From UBA1479 sp963976055 (GTDB lineage: Bacteria; Pseudomonadota; Alphaproteobacteria; Rhodospirillales; Casp-alpha2): a DNA stretch of 64,000 nucleotides. Made by a program: the position numbers and the translations under genes. The DNA lies in the NCBI GenBank assembly GCA_963976055.1, contig CAXBJB010000002.1, forward strand, positions 437,710 to 501,709, in the 5' to 3' direction. Below are positions 1 through 8,707 of this stretch, piece after piece (the first letter of the stretch is position 1; each line of letters begins with the position of its first letter). The notes beneath the pieces were generated by a model. The model did no database searches and was not told where the DNA came from. It was given only the letters and a program-made list of their open reading frames with translations.

Positions 1-1314
1 GATGGAAACGGACCCCGTCGATTTTTCCGCCACGGTCACGTTGATGACCGCCTTATCGGGGGCACTGCCGGGGACCGGCTCCATTTCAACGGTTTCGAAG
101 AAGTCGAGGTTCTGGATCCGGGTGCGTGACCGGCGCAACTTCGCGGCGTTGAAGGCGTCGCCTTCGACCAGACGGAATTCGCGGCGGATCACGTCATCCT
201 GCGTGCGCGCGTTGCCGACGATGTTGATGCGTTCGACGAACACACGCGGCCCTTCGTTGACCTCGAAGACCACATCAATCGTCCGCTTGTCACGGTCACG
301 GTCCAGGCGCGGACGTACTTCGACGAAGGCGAAGCCCTTCTCGCCGACCGCCTCGGTGATGGAATCGATGGTCTTGTCGACCTGGCTTGCGTCGTACCAG
401 TCGCCGGGATCGATATCGACGACCTTGCGGAGAGACTCGACATCAAGATTGCGGATGGTCGTGACCACGTCGACCTTGCCGAAGCGGTACCGCTTTCCTT
501 CCTGGACACTGAAGGTAATGAAGAAGTTCTTGCGGTCGCGGGTCAGTTCGGCGACGGCGGACTGCACGCGGAAATCGGCGAAGCCGTTACGCAGATAGAA
601 GCGGCGCAGAAGTTCGCGGTCGAGGGTCAGGCGGTCGGGATCGTAGGTATCGTCACTCGACAGAAACCGATACCAAATGGACTCCTTCGTTTGAACATTT
701 TCGCGCAGATCGTCGTCGTCAAAGAATTCGTTGCCGATGAAAGAGATGCGGGCAACCTTGGTCGGCTCGCCCTCGTTGATTTCGAACACCAGATCGATGC
801 GGTTCTGCGGCAGGCGGATGACCTTGGGTTCCACCGTCGCACCGAACCGTCCGGTCGAGCGGTAGACGGCCAGAATGCGCTGCAGGTCGGTCTGAACCTT
901 GGCACGGGTGAAGATGACGCGGGGGCGCAGCGTGACTTCGCCCTCCAGAGTCGAATTCTCGACCTTCTTGTTTCCTTCAAAGGCGACCCGGTTGATGATC
1001 GGGTTTTCGACCACGTTGACGATCAGCCGCGTGCCGTCCTGACGCATGGTGACGTCGGCGAACAGGCCGGTCGCGAACAGGCTTTTCAGGGAACGGTTGA
1101 TGCGAACGGGATCAGCGGCCTCGCCTTCCTTGATCAGAAGGTAGGACCGAATGGTGCCCGGCTCGATACGCTGGGCACCCTCGACGACGATCTCACTGAT
1201 CGTGCCGCGGCCCTGCGCCGATGCATCCGCCGCCGCCACCCAAATGACGGCGACCAGCGCAAAACCAAGAAGGAGACGTGATAGGCGCTCCAATTTCTTC
1301 CCCCGAACGTACAT
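1..1314 (-). CDS. bamA: Outer-membrane assembly factor BamA (N-terminal part, cut by window edge)
   Basis: BamA is the central subunit of the BAM complex, which folds beta-barrel proteins into the outer membrane. About 438 residues are visible: a signal peptide rich in Leu, Ala and Val, then the periplasmic POTRA repeats, beginning near ISEIVVEGAQRIEPGTI. The frame runs off position 1 at VTVAEKSTGSVSI, the usual end of POTRA5, so the whole beta-barrel lies outside. ATG at 1314 is given as the start. A TTG at 1293 sits just after GGGGGAAG and would give a more typical signal peptide, so it is a real alternative. It follows rseP, as in most proteobacteria. Confidence 0.93.
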   Translation of the reverse strand, partial: MYVRGKKLERLSRLLLGFALVAVIWVAAADASAQGRGTISEIVVEGAQRIEPGTIRSYLLIKEGEAADPVRINRSLKSLFATGLFADVTMRQDGTRLIVNVVENPIINRVAFEGNKKVENSTLEGEVTLRPRVIFTRAKVQTDLQRILAVYRSTGRFGATVEPKVIRLPQNRIDLVFEINEGEPTKVARISFIGNEFFDDDDLRENVQTKESIWYRFLSSDDTYDPDRLTLDRELLRRFYLRNGFADFRVQSAVAELTRDRKNFFITFSVQEGKRYRFGKVDVVTTIRNLDVESLRKVVDIDPGDWYDASQVDKTIDSITEAVGEKGFAFVEVRPRLDRDRDKRTIDVVFEVNEGPRVFVERINIVGNARTQDDVIRREFRLVEGDAFNAAKLRRSRTRIQNLDFFETVEMEPVPGSAPDKAVINVTVAEKSTGSVSI

Positions 1315-1365
1315 GCCAAGGCCCCAGGTGTTATGCCCTTATGAGCCTAAATCATTGGCAATCCG

Positions 1366-2502
1366 TTAAATTAACCCCTTGAACCACTCGAACACGCGGT
1401 CCCATGGCATCTGGGTTATATCATTCCATGTCACGAACACGACCAGAAACAGCACCAGCGCCAAGCCGAGGCGCATGCCGTATTCCTCGATCTTGGGCGC
1501 CACCGGCCGCCCCCGCAACCCTTCCGCCGCGTAAAACACCAACCGTCCGCCGTCCAGCACCGGGATCGGAAACAGGTTGATGAGGCCCAGGTTGACCGAC
1601 AGCGCGGCCATGAACATGACCAGTTCCTTGAAACCAAGCTGTGCGATATCGCCGGAAAGCTGCGCGATGCGCAACGGCCCACCCAGTTCTTCGGCCGAAC
1701 GGTGACCGGAAATCATCTCGCCGAGCACGCCGAAGATGCGGGTCACCATTTGCACCGTATATCCGACCCCCGTGGAAACCGCCTCGATCGGGCCTTGGCG
1801 CTCGTACTCGACCGCCTGGGGATCGAAGCGCACACCGAGCAGGCCGATCGGCGCCTCCTGCCCTTCGACGGAACGCGACTGGGGCGTGACGGAAAGGGTC
1901 AGGGTGTCCGTGCCGCGCACGACGTCCATGCGCAGCGTCACGCCCGGTTGCGCGGAAACCGTCTGGCGCAGATCCTCGAACCATTTGATCGGCTGACCGT
2001 CGATGGCGGTGATGCGGTCCCCCAGCTGCAGCTGTGCCAGCTCGGCGGCGCTGCCCGGCTGAACCTCGCCGACCGCGGCCAGCGGCCGCGCGGTGCCGAC
2101 GATCCCGGCCAGAAGCGCCACCAGAACGGCGGCAAAAATGAAATTGGCAAGCGGCCCGCCGGCGACGATGGCCGAACGCTGCCACAGCTTTTTGTGATGG
2201 AACGACACCGCCTTCTCTTCGGCAGGCAGAGGTTCGGACTCTTCCTCTTCCTCCCAGCCCATGTCGGCTTCGCCGAACATCTTGACGTAGCCGCCGAGCG
2301 GAATGGCGCTGATTTTCCAGCGGGTGTCGTGCTTGTCGGTCCAACCGAAGATTTCCGGCCCGAACCCGATGGAAAAGACTTCGACCCTGACACCGCAGCG
2401 GCGCGCGATCCAGTAGTGGCCCCATTCGTGGACAAACACCAGGACCGTCAGCACGATCAGGAAAACCACGACGTAATTGAAGGCGAAGTCGACGATATTC
2501 AT
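1366..2502 (-). CDS. rseP: RIP zinc metalloprotease RseP (site-2 protease)
   Basis: An inner-membrane intramembrane protease; in E. coli RseP cleaves anti-sigma factor RseA and remnant signal peptides. The first membrane segment carries the zinc motif HEWGH (residues 25-29). One PDZ domain lies at about residues 125-205 (GDRITAIDGQPI), and the conserved NLFPIPVLDGG motif is near residue 315. At 378 residues it is the short, single-PDZ form usual in alphaproteobacteria; E. coli has two PDZ domains. It lies between dxr and bamA, so envelope stress control and outer-membrane assembly are probably co-transcribed. Confidence 0.96.
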   Translation of the reverse strand: MNIVDFAFNYVVVFLIVLTVLVFVHEWGHYWIARRCGVRVEVFSIGFGPEIFGWTDKHDTRWKISAIPLGGYVKMFGEADMGWEEEEESEPLPAEEKAVSFHHKKLWQRSAIVAGGPLANFIFAAVLVALLAGIVGTARPLAAVGEVQPGSAAELAQLQLGDRITAIDGQPIKWFEDLRQTVSAQPGVTLRMDVVRGTDTLTLSVTPQSRSVEGQEAPIGLLGVRFDPQAVEYERQGPIEAVSTGVGYTVQMVTRIFGVLGEMISGHRSAEELGGPLRIAQLSGDIAQLGFKELVMFMAALSVNLGLINLFPIPVLDGGRLVFYAAEGLRGRPVAPKIEEYGMRLGLALVLFLVVFVTWNDITQMPWDRVFEWFKGLI

Positions 2503-2564
2503 GTGGGGTCCTTATTTCAGGCCTGTCGGAAACCCATGCCGGTGAAATACCCGAAAATCGGGAA

Positions 2565-3773
2565 TTAACCAACTGATTTCGAAGCAATTTCCTCTGCGAC
2601 ACGGCGGGCTTCGGCGTCCGCGGCGAAGACGTCGTCGAGAGAGCCGAGCGGCCGGGCGGTCACCCGTTCCAGCACCTGTTCGACAACCTCCGTGATCTTG
2701 AGAAAGCCCAGTCCCTTTTCCAGGAACCAGGCCACGGCGACCTCGTTGGCGGCATTCAGTAAGGTAGGCGCGCTGTTGCCCGCCCGCAATGCCTCGCGCG
2801 CCAGGCGCAACGCCGGAAAGCGCACGGGATCGGGCGCTTCGAAGGTCAAGGTTCCGATATCCTCGAGCGCCAGTCGCGCCGCCGGGGTTTCCACCCGCTT
2901 CGGCCAAGCCAGGGCAAAGGCGATGGGGGTGCGCATATCCGGCGTGCCCAACTGCGCCAGCACGGAGCCGTCGACGTAATCGACCATGGAATGGATGACC
3001 GATTGGGGATGCACAAGAATCTCGATCCGGTCTTCCGGCACCGGGAACAGGTGGAAAGCCTCGATCAGCTCCAACCCCTTGTTCATCATGGTGGCGCTGT
3101 CGACGGAAATCTTGGCCCCCATGTCCCAATTGGGGTGGGCGACGGCCTGGGCCGGGGTGACGGCGGCCAGTTCGTGGCGCGGCTTGGTGCGGAACGGACC
3201 GCCCGACGCCGTCAGCACGATGCGCCGGACCTTGTCCGGCTGATTGAAATCGAAGACCTGGAAGATGGCGCTGTGTTCGGAATCGACCGGCAGCAGCGTG
3301 GCGCCCGAGGCCTGGACCTCACGCACCATCAAATCGCCGGCGGACACCAGACATTCCTTGTTGGCGAAGGCCACCGTGGCGCCCCGGCGCACCGCCTTGA
3401 GCACGGGCGGCAAGCCCGCCGCGCCGACGATTGCCGCGACCACGATGTCGGTCGGCTGGTCGCCGGCTTCGGAAATGGCTTCAGCACCGGCACCGGCCTC
3501 GACCGACGTGCCCGCCAAGGCCGATTTCAGGGCGGCGTATTTGCTGTCATCGCCGATCACCGCGCGCCTGGCGCCCAGGCGCACGGCCTGTTCCGCCAAA
3601 AGGTCGACGTTGCGGTGCGCGGTCAGAACCTCGGCCTGAAAGGCGCCCGGATGGCGGGCCAGGATATCGACCGTGTTGCAGCCGACCGATCCGGTCGCCC
3701 CCAGAATGGTGACGCTGCGGGGGGCTGCGTCCTCGGCTTGCGCCGTCGTATCCGGTTGTAAGGCCAAATCCAT
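2565..3773 (-). CDS. dxr: 1-deoxy-D-xylulose-5-phosphate reductoisomerase
   Basis: Second enzyme of the MEP isoprenoid pathway, converting DXP to 2-C-methyl-D-erythritol 4-phosphate with NADPH. The N-terminal nucleotide motif GATGSVGCNT, the metal and substrate motif VDSEHSAIFQ and the MNKGLELIEA segment are present. The ATG at 3773 is chosen because it gives 402 residues (E. coli has 398) and avoids overlapping cdsA; an upstream in-frame start at 3854 would read into cdsA. The isoprenoid precursor made here feeds UppS two genes upstream. Confidence 0.95.
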   Translation of the reverse strand: MDLALQPDTTAQAEDAAPRSVTILGATGSVGCNTVDILARHPGAFQAEVLTAHRNVDLLAEQAVRLGARRAVIGDDSKYAALKSALAGTSVEAGAGAEAISEAGDQPTDIVVAAIVGAAGLPPVLKAVRRGATVAFANKECLVSAGDLMVREVQASGATLLPVDSEHSAIFQVFDFNQPDKVRRIVLTASGGPFRTKPRHELAAVTPAQAVAHPNWDMGAKISVDSATMMNKGLELIEAFHLFPVPEDRIEILVHPQSVIHSMVDYVDGSVLAQLGTPDMRTPIAFALAWPKRVETPAARLALEDIGTLTFEAPDPVRFPALRLAREALRAGNSAPTLLNAANEVAVAWFLEKGLGFLKITEVVEQVLERVTARPLGSLDDVFAADAEARRVAEEIASKSVG

Positions 3774-3789
3774 TCCTAAAATCCCTGCC

Positions 3790-4425
3790 TCAACGCCAAA
3801 TCCCCGTGCCCGCAACCGCCAGGGCTGCGGCCAGAAGGCCATCGACCCGGTCAAGCACGCCGCCGTGACCGGGGATCAGACTCCCCGAATCCTTGACTCT
3901 GAAATGGCGCTTTGCCGCCGATTCCAGAAGGTCCCCGACCTGACAGGCGATACTGCCGACAACAGCGGCGATGGCGACCTGTCCGTCGATCGTCCCGCCG
4001 GTCAGATACCATACCAGGATACCCGCCCCGACCCCAGCCAGCAAACCGCCGACGGCACCGGAAATCGTCTTTGACGGGCTGATCCTGGGCGCCAGTTTCG
4101 GGCCGCCGAGGGTCCGCCCGGTCAGATAGGCGCCGGTATCCGTCATCCAGGTGACAACGAACAGGAACAGGATCAGACTGCGCCCCGCGTCACCGTCTCC
4201 CCGCATCAGGAACAGGACATAGGCGGCGGCCAGGATGTACGCAGAACCCGCGATCAGCCACAGCACCTGCGTCCGCGCCATGATCAGCCATTCCCACATC
4301 ATGGCAGCGGTGAACAGGACGACCAGGATCGTGTACCAGGGCGGCCCGACATAAACGGCGGCGACCACGGGCGGCAGCAAGACCGCAGCAGACAGTACCC
4401 GCTTGTGAAATTCCGAAAGGGCCAA
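3790..4425 (-). CDS. cdsA: Phosphatidate cytidylyltransferase (CDP-diacylglycerol synthase)
   Basis: Integral membrane enzyme making CDP-diacylglycerol from phosphatidate and CTP for phospholipid synthesis. Several hydrophobic segments precede the complete family signature at the C-terminus (AAKRHFRVKDSGSLIP followed by GHGGVLDRVDG). It has 211 residues, at the short end of the family. The start is a TTG at 4425: an in-frame TGA lies two codons upstream, the next in-frame ATG would delete the first membrane segment, and the residues after the TTG (SEFHKRVLSA) look like a normal CdsA N-terminus. It lies 19 bp after uppS. Confidence 0.92.
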   Translation of the reverse strand: MALSEFHKRVLSAAVLLPPVVAAVYVGPPWYTILVVLFTAAMMWEWLIMARTQVLWLIAGSAYILAAAYVLFLMRGDGDAGRSLILFLFVVTWMTDTGAYLTGRTLGGPKLAPRISPSKTISGAVGGLLAGVGAGILVWYLTGGTIDGQVAIAAVVGSIACQVGDLLESAAKRHFRVKDSGSLIPGHGGVLDRVDGLLAAALAVAGTGIWR

Positions 4426-4444
4426 AATTCAATCCGCCAAGGGC

Positions 4445-5185
4445 TTAGGAACTCGTGACGCCACCGAACCGGCGCTCCCTGCCGCGGAAATCGCCCAGTG
4501 CCTCGGCAAGCTGTTCGTGACCGAAGTCGGGCCACAGAACGTCGGTGAACACGAATTCCGCATAGGCGACCTGCCACAGCAGAAAATTGCTGACGCGTTG
4601 CTCGCCGCTGGTTCGGATCAGCAAATCCGGCTCCGGCAGGCCGGCAGTGAAAAGCGCGCTCTCAAACCGGGTTTCGTCGATGTCTTCCGGGGTGATCTCA
4701 CCACGCAGGACCTGTTCCGCCAGGGCCCGGGCCGCGCCCAGGATTTCCTGCCGGCCGCCGTAGCTGAGCGCGATCGTGAGGTTGAGGCGCGTGTTGTCCC
4801 GGGTACGGTTCTCGGCATCGGCGATCAGGCGCTGGATGTCGTTGTCGAACCGCGCGCGTTCGCCGATGATGCGAAGACGCACGCCTTCGCGGTCAAGTTC
4901 GCCAATTTCCTTGCGCAGATAAAGCCGCAGCAAGCCCATCAGATCGCCGATTTCGCCGACCGGGCGATTCCAGTTCTCCGACGAAAATCCGAACAAGGTC
5001 AGATAGGGCACACCCAGGCTGACCGCCGCCTTCACCGTTCGCCGCACGGCTTCGGCGCCGGCCTTGTGTCCGGCGGTGCGCGGCAGTCCCCTGCCCTTCG
5101 CCCAACGCCCGTTGCCGTCCATGATGACGGCGACGTGGACCGGATTTGCCGGGGCGTCGGTGACCTGAAGGGGGACAGTGGGCAT
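4445..5185 (-). CDS. uppS: Isoprenyl transferase (undecaprenyl diphosphate synthase)
   Basis: Cis-prenyltransferase that extends farnesyl diphosphate to the C55 carrier lipid used for peptidoglycan and O-antigen. The diphosphate-binding motif VIMDGNGRWAK carries the essential Asp at residue 23, and the GLPRTAGH and RTSGEQRVSNFLLWQ motifs are intact. ATG at 5185 (246 residues) is chosen; a TTG at 5194 overlapping the frr stop is possible but has no better ribosome site. It sits between frr and cdsA in the widely conserved frr-uppS-cdsA-dxr order. Confidence 0.95.
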   Translation of the reverse strand: MPTVPLQVTDAPANPVHVAVIMDGNGRWAKGRGLPRTAGHKAGAEAVRRTVKAAVSLGVPYLTLFGFSSENWNRPVGEIGDLMGLLRLYLRKEIGELDREGVRLRIIGERARFDNDIQRLIADAENRTRDNTRLNLTIALSYGGRQEILGAARALAEQVLRGEITPEDIDETRFESALFTAGLPEPDLLIRTSGEQRVSNFLLWQVAYAEFVFTDVLWPDFGHEQLAEALGDFRGRERRFGGVTSS

Positions 5186-5190
5186 CGGCG

Positions 5191-5760
5191 TCAAACCTGC
5201 ATGATTTCGATTTCTTTGTTGGCGACGATCTCGTCGATCTTGGCGACGTGCTCGTCGGTCACCTTCTGCACTTCCTCCGTATAGCCGTGATAGGCATCCT
5301 CGGAAATGTCGCCCGCCTTTTCCGCGTTCTTCAGTTCGTCCATGGCGTGGCGGCGAACGTTGCGCACGGAAATGCGCGCCTCTTCGGCATATTTATGCGC
5401 GACCTTGCCCAGTTCGGTGCGGCGTTCCTCGGTCAGGGCCGGGATCGGCACACGGACAAGCTGGCCGTCCGCCGCGGGGTTGAGGCCCAGGCCGGAATCG
5501 CGGATCGCCTTTTCGACGGCGCCGACCAGGCCGCGGTCCCAGACCTGCACGGTCAGCATGCGGGGTTCCGGCACGCCGATGGTGCCGACCTGGTTCATGG
5601 GCATGTCGGAGCCATAGGCCTGCACGGTCACCGGCTCCAGCAGGCTGGTCGATGCCCGCCCGGTACGCAGGCCGCCGAGCTCACGATGAAGGACGTCGAT
5701 GGCCCCTTCCATGCGCCGCGCGATGTCACCCTTCACACTAGAAAAATTGAATTCCGCCAT
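5191..5760 (-). CDS. frr: Ribosome recycling factor
   Basis: RRF works with EF-G to split the post-termination ribosome. The 189-residue protein matches the family size (about 185) and has the typical LRTGRAST, NQVGTIGVPEPRML and RNVRRHAMDELK segments of the three-helix-bundle and hinge domains. The start is preceded by GGGAGGAAATT, a strong ribosome site. It is 57 bp downstream of pyrH, and its stop lies 5 bp before the chosen uppS ATG, so translation of the two may be linked. Confidence 0.96.
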   Translation of the reverse strand: MAEFNFSSVKGDIARRMEGAIDVLHRELGGLRTGRASTSLLEPVTVQAYGSDMPMNQVGTIGVPEPRMLTVQVWDRGLVGAVEKAIRDSGLGLNPAADGQLVRVPIPALTEERRTELGKVAHKYAEEARISVRNVRRHAMDELKNAEKAGDISEDAYHGYTEEVQKVTDEHVAKIDEIVANKEIEIMQV

Positions 5761-5817
5761 AATTTCCTCCCATTGCGGTCGCTTGCGCGCGGTCCCAGGG
5801 GGCCGGCCGGCGCCCGG

Positions 5818-6543
5818 TCAATCGACCAGGGTGAACCGCCCCTCCCCGTTGATAACCTTGGAGAATTCTCCGGGATTGTGGATTGAAAACACGAGGATGG
5901 GAACCCGGTTGTCACGTGCCAGCGCGATCGCCGAGGTATCCATGACCTTGAGGTCGCGGGCCAGTACATCCTGGTACTTCAGATTGTCGTAGCGCACGGC
6001 GTCCGGGTTGGTCTTGGGATCGGAATCATAGACGCCATCGACCTGCGTGCCTTTCAAAAGCGCATCGCAGCCCATTTCCACCGCGCGCAGCGCCGCCGCC
6101 GTATCGGTGGTGAAGAACGGGTTGCCAGTGCCGGCGGCGAAGATCACCACCCGCCCCTTTTCCATATGGCGCACGGCGCGCCGCCGAATATAGGATTCAC
6201 AAACGGTCTGCATGGGGATGGCGGACTGCACCCGGGTGTCCACGCCCTTCGATTCCAGGACGCTTTGCACCGCCAGCGCGTTCATCACCGTCGCCAGCAT
6301 GCCCATGTAGTCGGCGCTGGTACGCTCGATGCCCTCGGCCGACGACGACATGCCGCGGAAGATGTTGCCGGCGCCGATGACGAGACAAACCTGAACGCCC
6401 ATGTCATGGACGGCGGCGACTTCGTCGCAGATGCGCCCGACCATGTCCGGGTCCAGGCCGTAATCGCGCTTGCCCATCAGGGCTTCGCCCGACAGTTTCA
6501 ACAGCACGCGTTGGTATTTCGGTTCCTCGGACACTGGGGACAC
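5818..6543 (-). CDS. pyrH: UMP kinase
   Basis: Bacterial-type hexameric UMP kinase of the amino-acid kinase fold (UMP + ATP to UDP + ADP). The phosphate-binding KLSGEAL segment lies near the N-terminus, and GTGNPFFTTDTAAALRA with the nearby ALLKGTQVDGVYDSDP form the nucleotide site. There is no nearby ATG. Two in-frame GTG codons lie at 6543 and 6534; the first is chosen because GGAAGAG stands 5 bases upstream and because it yields 241 residues, the E. coli length. It lies between tsf and frr as usual. Confidence 0.94.
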   Translation of the reverse strand: MSPVSEEPKYQRVLLKLSGEALMGKRDYGLDPDMVGRICDEVAAVHDMGVQVCLVIGAGNIFRGMSSSAEGIERTSADYMGMLATVMNALAVQSVLESKGVDTRVQSAIPMQTVCESYIRRRAVRHMEKGRVVIFAAGTGNPFFTTDTAAALRAVEMGCDALLKGTQVDGVYDSDPKTNPDAVRYDNLKYQDVLARDLKVMDTSAIALARDNRVPILVFSIHNPGEFSKVINGEGRFTLVD

Positions 6544-6688
6544 TCGCGCTCTTCCATCAAAATCCGCCGCCGGCCCATTTGGTGGGAAACCGGCGGCGGG
6601 AATGAGTTCCGGATGACAGTCTACATCACCCGTTGGACGGCGTCTTGCCCGGCGCCCGGAAAAGCCGCCGGGACGCCGCGTCGAAGGA

Positions 6689-7615
6689 TCAGGACCCGGC
6701 CGCGGCCGCGACCTCGGCGGCGAAATCGCCGACTTCCTTCTCGATGCCTTCGCCAAGAACGAACATCTTGAAACCATTGATGGAAATGGCCCCACCGGCA
6801 TCCTTCCCGGCGGCCTCGACGGCCTTCGCAACCTGGGTTTCGCCATCGATCACGAAGGTCTGATCGAGAAGGCAGACCTCTTCGTAGAACTTGCGCAGGC
6901 GGCCTTCGACCATCTTGCCGATGATCTCTTCCGGCTTGCCCGATTCGCGGGCCTGTTCCGACAGCACGACGCGTTCGCGCTCAAGGATTTCCGGGTCCAG
7001 TTCGTCGCGCGACACTGACTGCGGCTTGGCCGCCGCGACATGCATGGCGATCTGCTTGCCGAAGGCTTCCAGCTTGCCCTTGTCGCCGGCCGATTCCAGA
7101 CCGACGATGACGGCGATCTTGCCGATGCCGTCGGCCATGGCGTTATGGACATAGGTCGACAGCACGCCGTTGCCGACGGACATGACGTCGCAGCGGCGGA
7201 TGGTCATGTTCTCGCCGATGGTGGCGATCATATGGGTCAGCTGGTCGGCGACCGTGCGGCCGGCACCCGGATAATCGGCAGCCAACAGCTTGTCCATGTC
7301 GCCGTCGGCGGCCAGCGCCAGGGATGCGACGCCACGGACGAACTCCTGGAACTGCTCGTTACGCGACACGAAGTCGGTTTCCGAGTTCACTTCGACGACA
7401 GCCCCCTTGTTGCCGTCGACGGCAACGGCCACCAGACCTTCGGCGGCGACGCGGCCGGATTTCTTGGCAGCGGCGGACAGCCCCTTGGTGCGCAGCCAGT
7501 CGACGGCCTGGTCCAGGTCGCCGCCGGTTTCGGCCAACGCCTTTTTGCAATCCATCATGCCGGCGCCGGTTTGTTCGCGAAGCTCCTTGACGAGAGCCGC
7601 AGTGATTTCTGCCAT
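6689..7615 (-). CDS. tsf: Translation elongation factor Ts
   Basis: Nucleotide exchange factor for EF-Tu. It begins with the UBA-like helical segment ITAALVKELREQTGAGMMDC followed by KKAL, and carries the EF-Tu contact motif TDFVSRNEQF near residue 80. It has 308 residues, with the family's usual two-part core. GAGAAGG precedes the ATG. It lies 52 bp after rpsB, with which it is normally co-transcribed. Confidence 0.97.
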   Translation of the reverse strand: MAEITAALVKELREQTGAGMMDCKKALAETGGDLDQAVDWLRTKGLSAAAKKSGRVAAEGLVAVAVDGNKGAVVEVNSETDFVSRNEQFQEFVRGVASLALAADGDMDKLLAADYPGAGRTVADQLTHMIATIGENMTIRRCDVMSVGNGVLSTYVHNAMADGIGKIAVIVGLESAGDKGKLEAFGKQIAMHVAAAKPQSVSRDELDPEILERERVVLSEQARESGKPEEIIGKMVEGRLRKFYEEVCLLDQTFVIDGETQVAKAVEAAGKDAGGAISINGFKMFVLGEGIEKEVGDFAAEVAAAAGS

Positions 7616-7667
7616 GGTTCTACCTTCTCTTCAGATCGTGTCTTCAGCCCGTGCCCGTAAAGGCGGG

Positions 7668-8525
7668 TCAGGAAGCCGGCTGGGCTTCCTCGCCTTCGGC
7701 GGGGGTTTCGGGCGTCGCAGCCGCTTCGGGAGCCGCTTCCGCGGCAGCCTCGGGCGCGGCCTCTTCAGCAACCGGCGCTTCGATAGCGCCACCGGCGTTC
7801 TCGTCGGCACCCAGATCAACACCCTTGGCGGTCAGCGACGCGGACAGGCCGTCCAGCACGGAATCGGCAACCAGGTTGCAGTACATGGAGATCGCGCGGA
7901 TCGCATCGTCGTTGCCCGGGATCGGATAGGTGATGCCGGCCGGATTGCTGTTGGAATCGATGACGCCGACGACCGGAATGCCCAGCTTGTTGGCTTCGGC
8001 GACGGCGATGTCTTCCTTGTTGGTGTCGATCACGAAAATAATGTCCGGCAGGCCGCCCATTTCCTTGATGCCGCCAAGCGCGCGCTCAAGCTTCTCCTGC
8101 TCGCGCGTCAGGCCGAGCTGCTCGCGCTTGGTCAGGCCCTGGACTTCCTGGCCGCCCAGCTTGTTGTCCAGCTCGCGCAGACGCGCGATGGACTTGGAAA
8201 TGGTCTGCCAGTTGGTCAGCATGCCGCCGAGCCAGCGGTGGTTGACGTAATACTGCCCGCACTTCTTGGCGGCTTCGGCGACCCGCGGCGAAGCCGCGCG
8301 CTTGGTGCCGACGAACAGGATGCGGCCGTTGGACGCGACGACGTCGCGCACGGCGGCAAGGGCCTGATGAAGCAAGGGAACGGTCTGCTGCAGGTCGATG
8401 ATGTGGATGCCGTTGCGGTCGCCGTACAGGTACGACGCCATTTTCGGGTTCCAACGACGGGTGCTGTGACCAAAGTGAACGCCAGCTTCCAACAGCTGAC
8501 GCATGGTGAACGACGGAATCGCCAT
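7668..8525 (-). CDS. rpsB: 30S ribosomal protein S2
   Basis: The start MAIPSFTMRQLLEAGVHFGH is a standard S2 N-terminus and is preceded by GGAGAAGAGATTATC. The 285-residue protein has a normal S2 core (to about residue 235) plus an Ala/Glu-rich tail of about 45 residues. Such low-complexity tails are seen on S2 from several alphaproteobacteria, and this one is probably disordered. The promoter for the rpsB-tsf pair is expected in the 182 bp between dnaE and rpsB. Confidence 0.97.
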   Translation of the reverse strand: MAIPSFTMRQLLEAGVHFGHSTRRWNPKMASYLYGDRNGIHIIDLQQTVPLLHQALAAVRDVVASNGRILFVGTKRAASPRVAEAAKKCGQYYVNHRWLGGMLTNWQTISKSIARLRELDNKLGGQEVQGLTKREQLGLTREQEKLERALGGIKEMGGLPDIIFVIDTNKEDIAVAEANKLGIPVVGVIDSNSNPAGITYPIPGNDDAIRAISMYCNLVADSVLDGLSASLTAKGVDLGADENAGGAIEAPVAEEAAPEAAAEAAPEAAATPETPAEGEEAQPAS

Positions 8526-8707
8526 GATAATCTCTTCTCCGGTTATGCCTCCGCAGGGTGTCATTCGGCCCCATGGCCGAACACCGGAGCGGCAAAACCT
8601 GTGAATTTGCACAGGCGCCGCGTCCCCGCGTGCGATATGGGCGGTGGTTTACAGGGGCAGGACGGCCCGATCAAGGGAAAAAAGCGTGACGTTCCGGCGA
8701 ATGCCGG

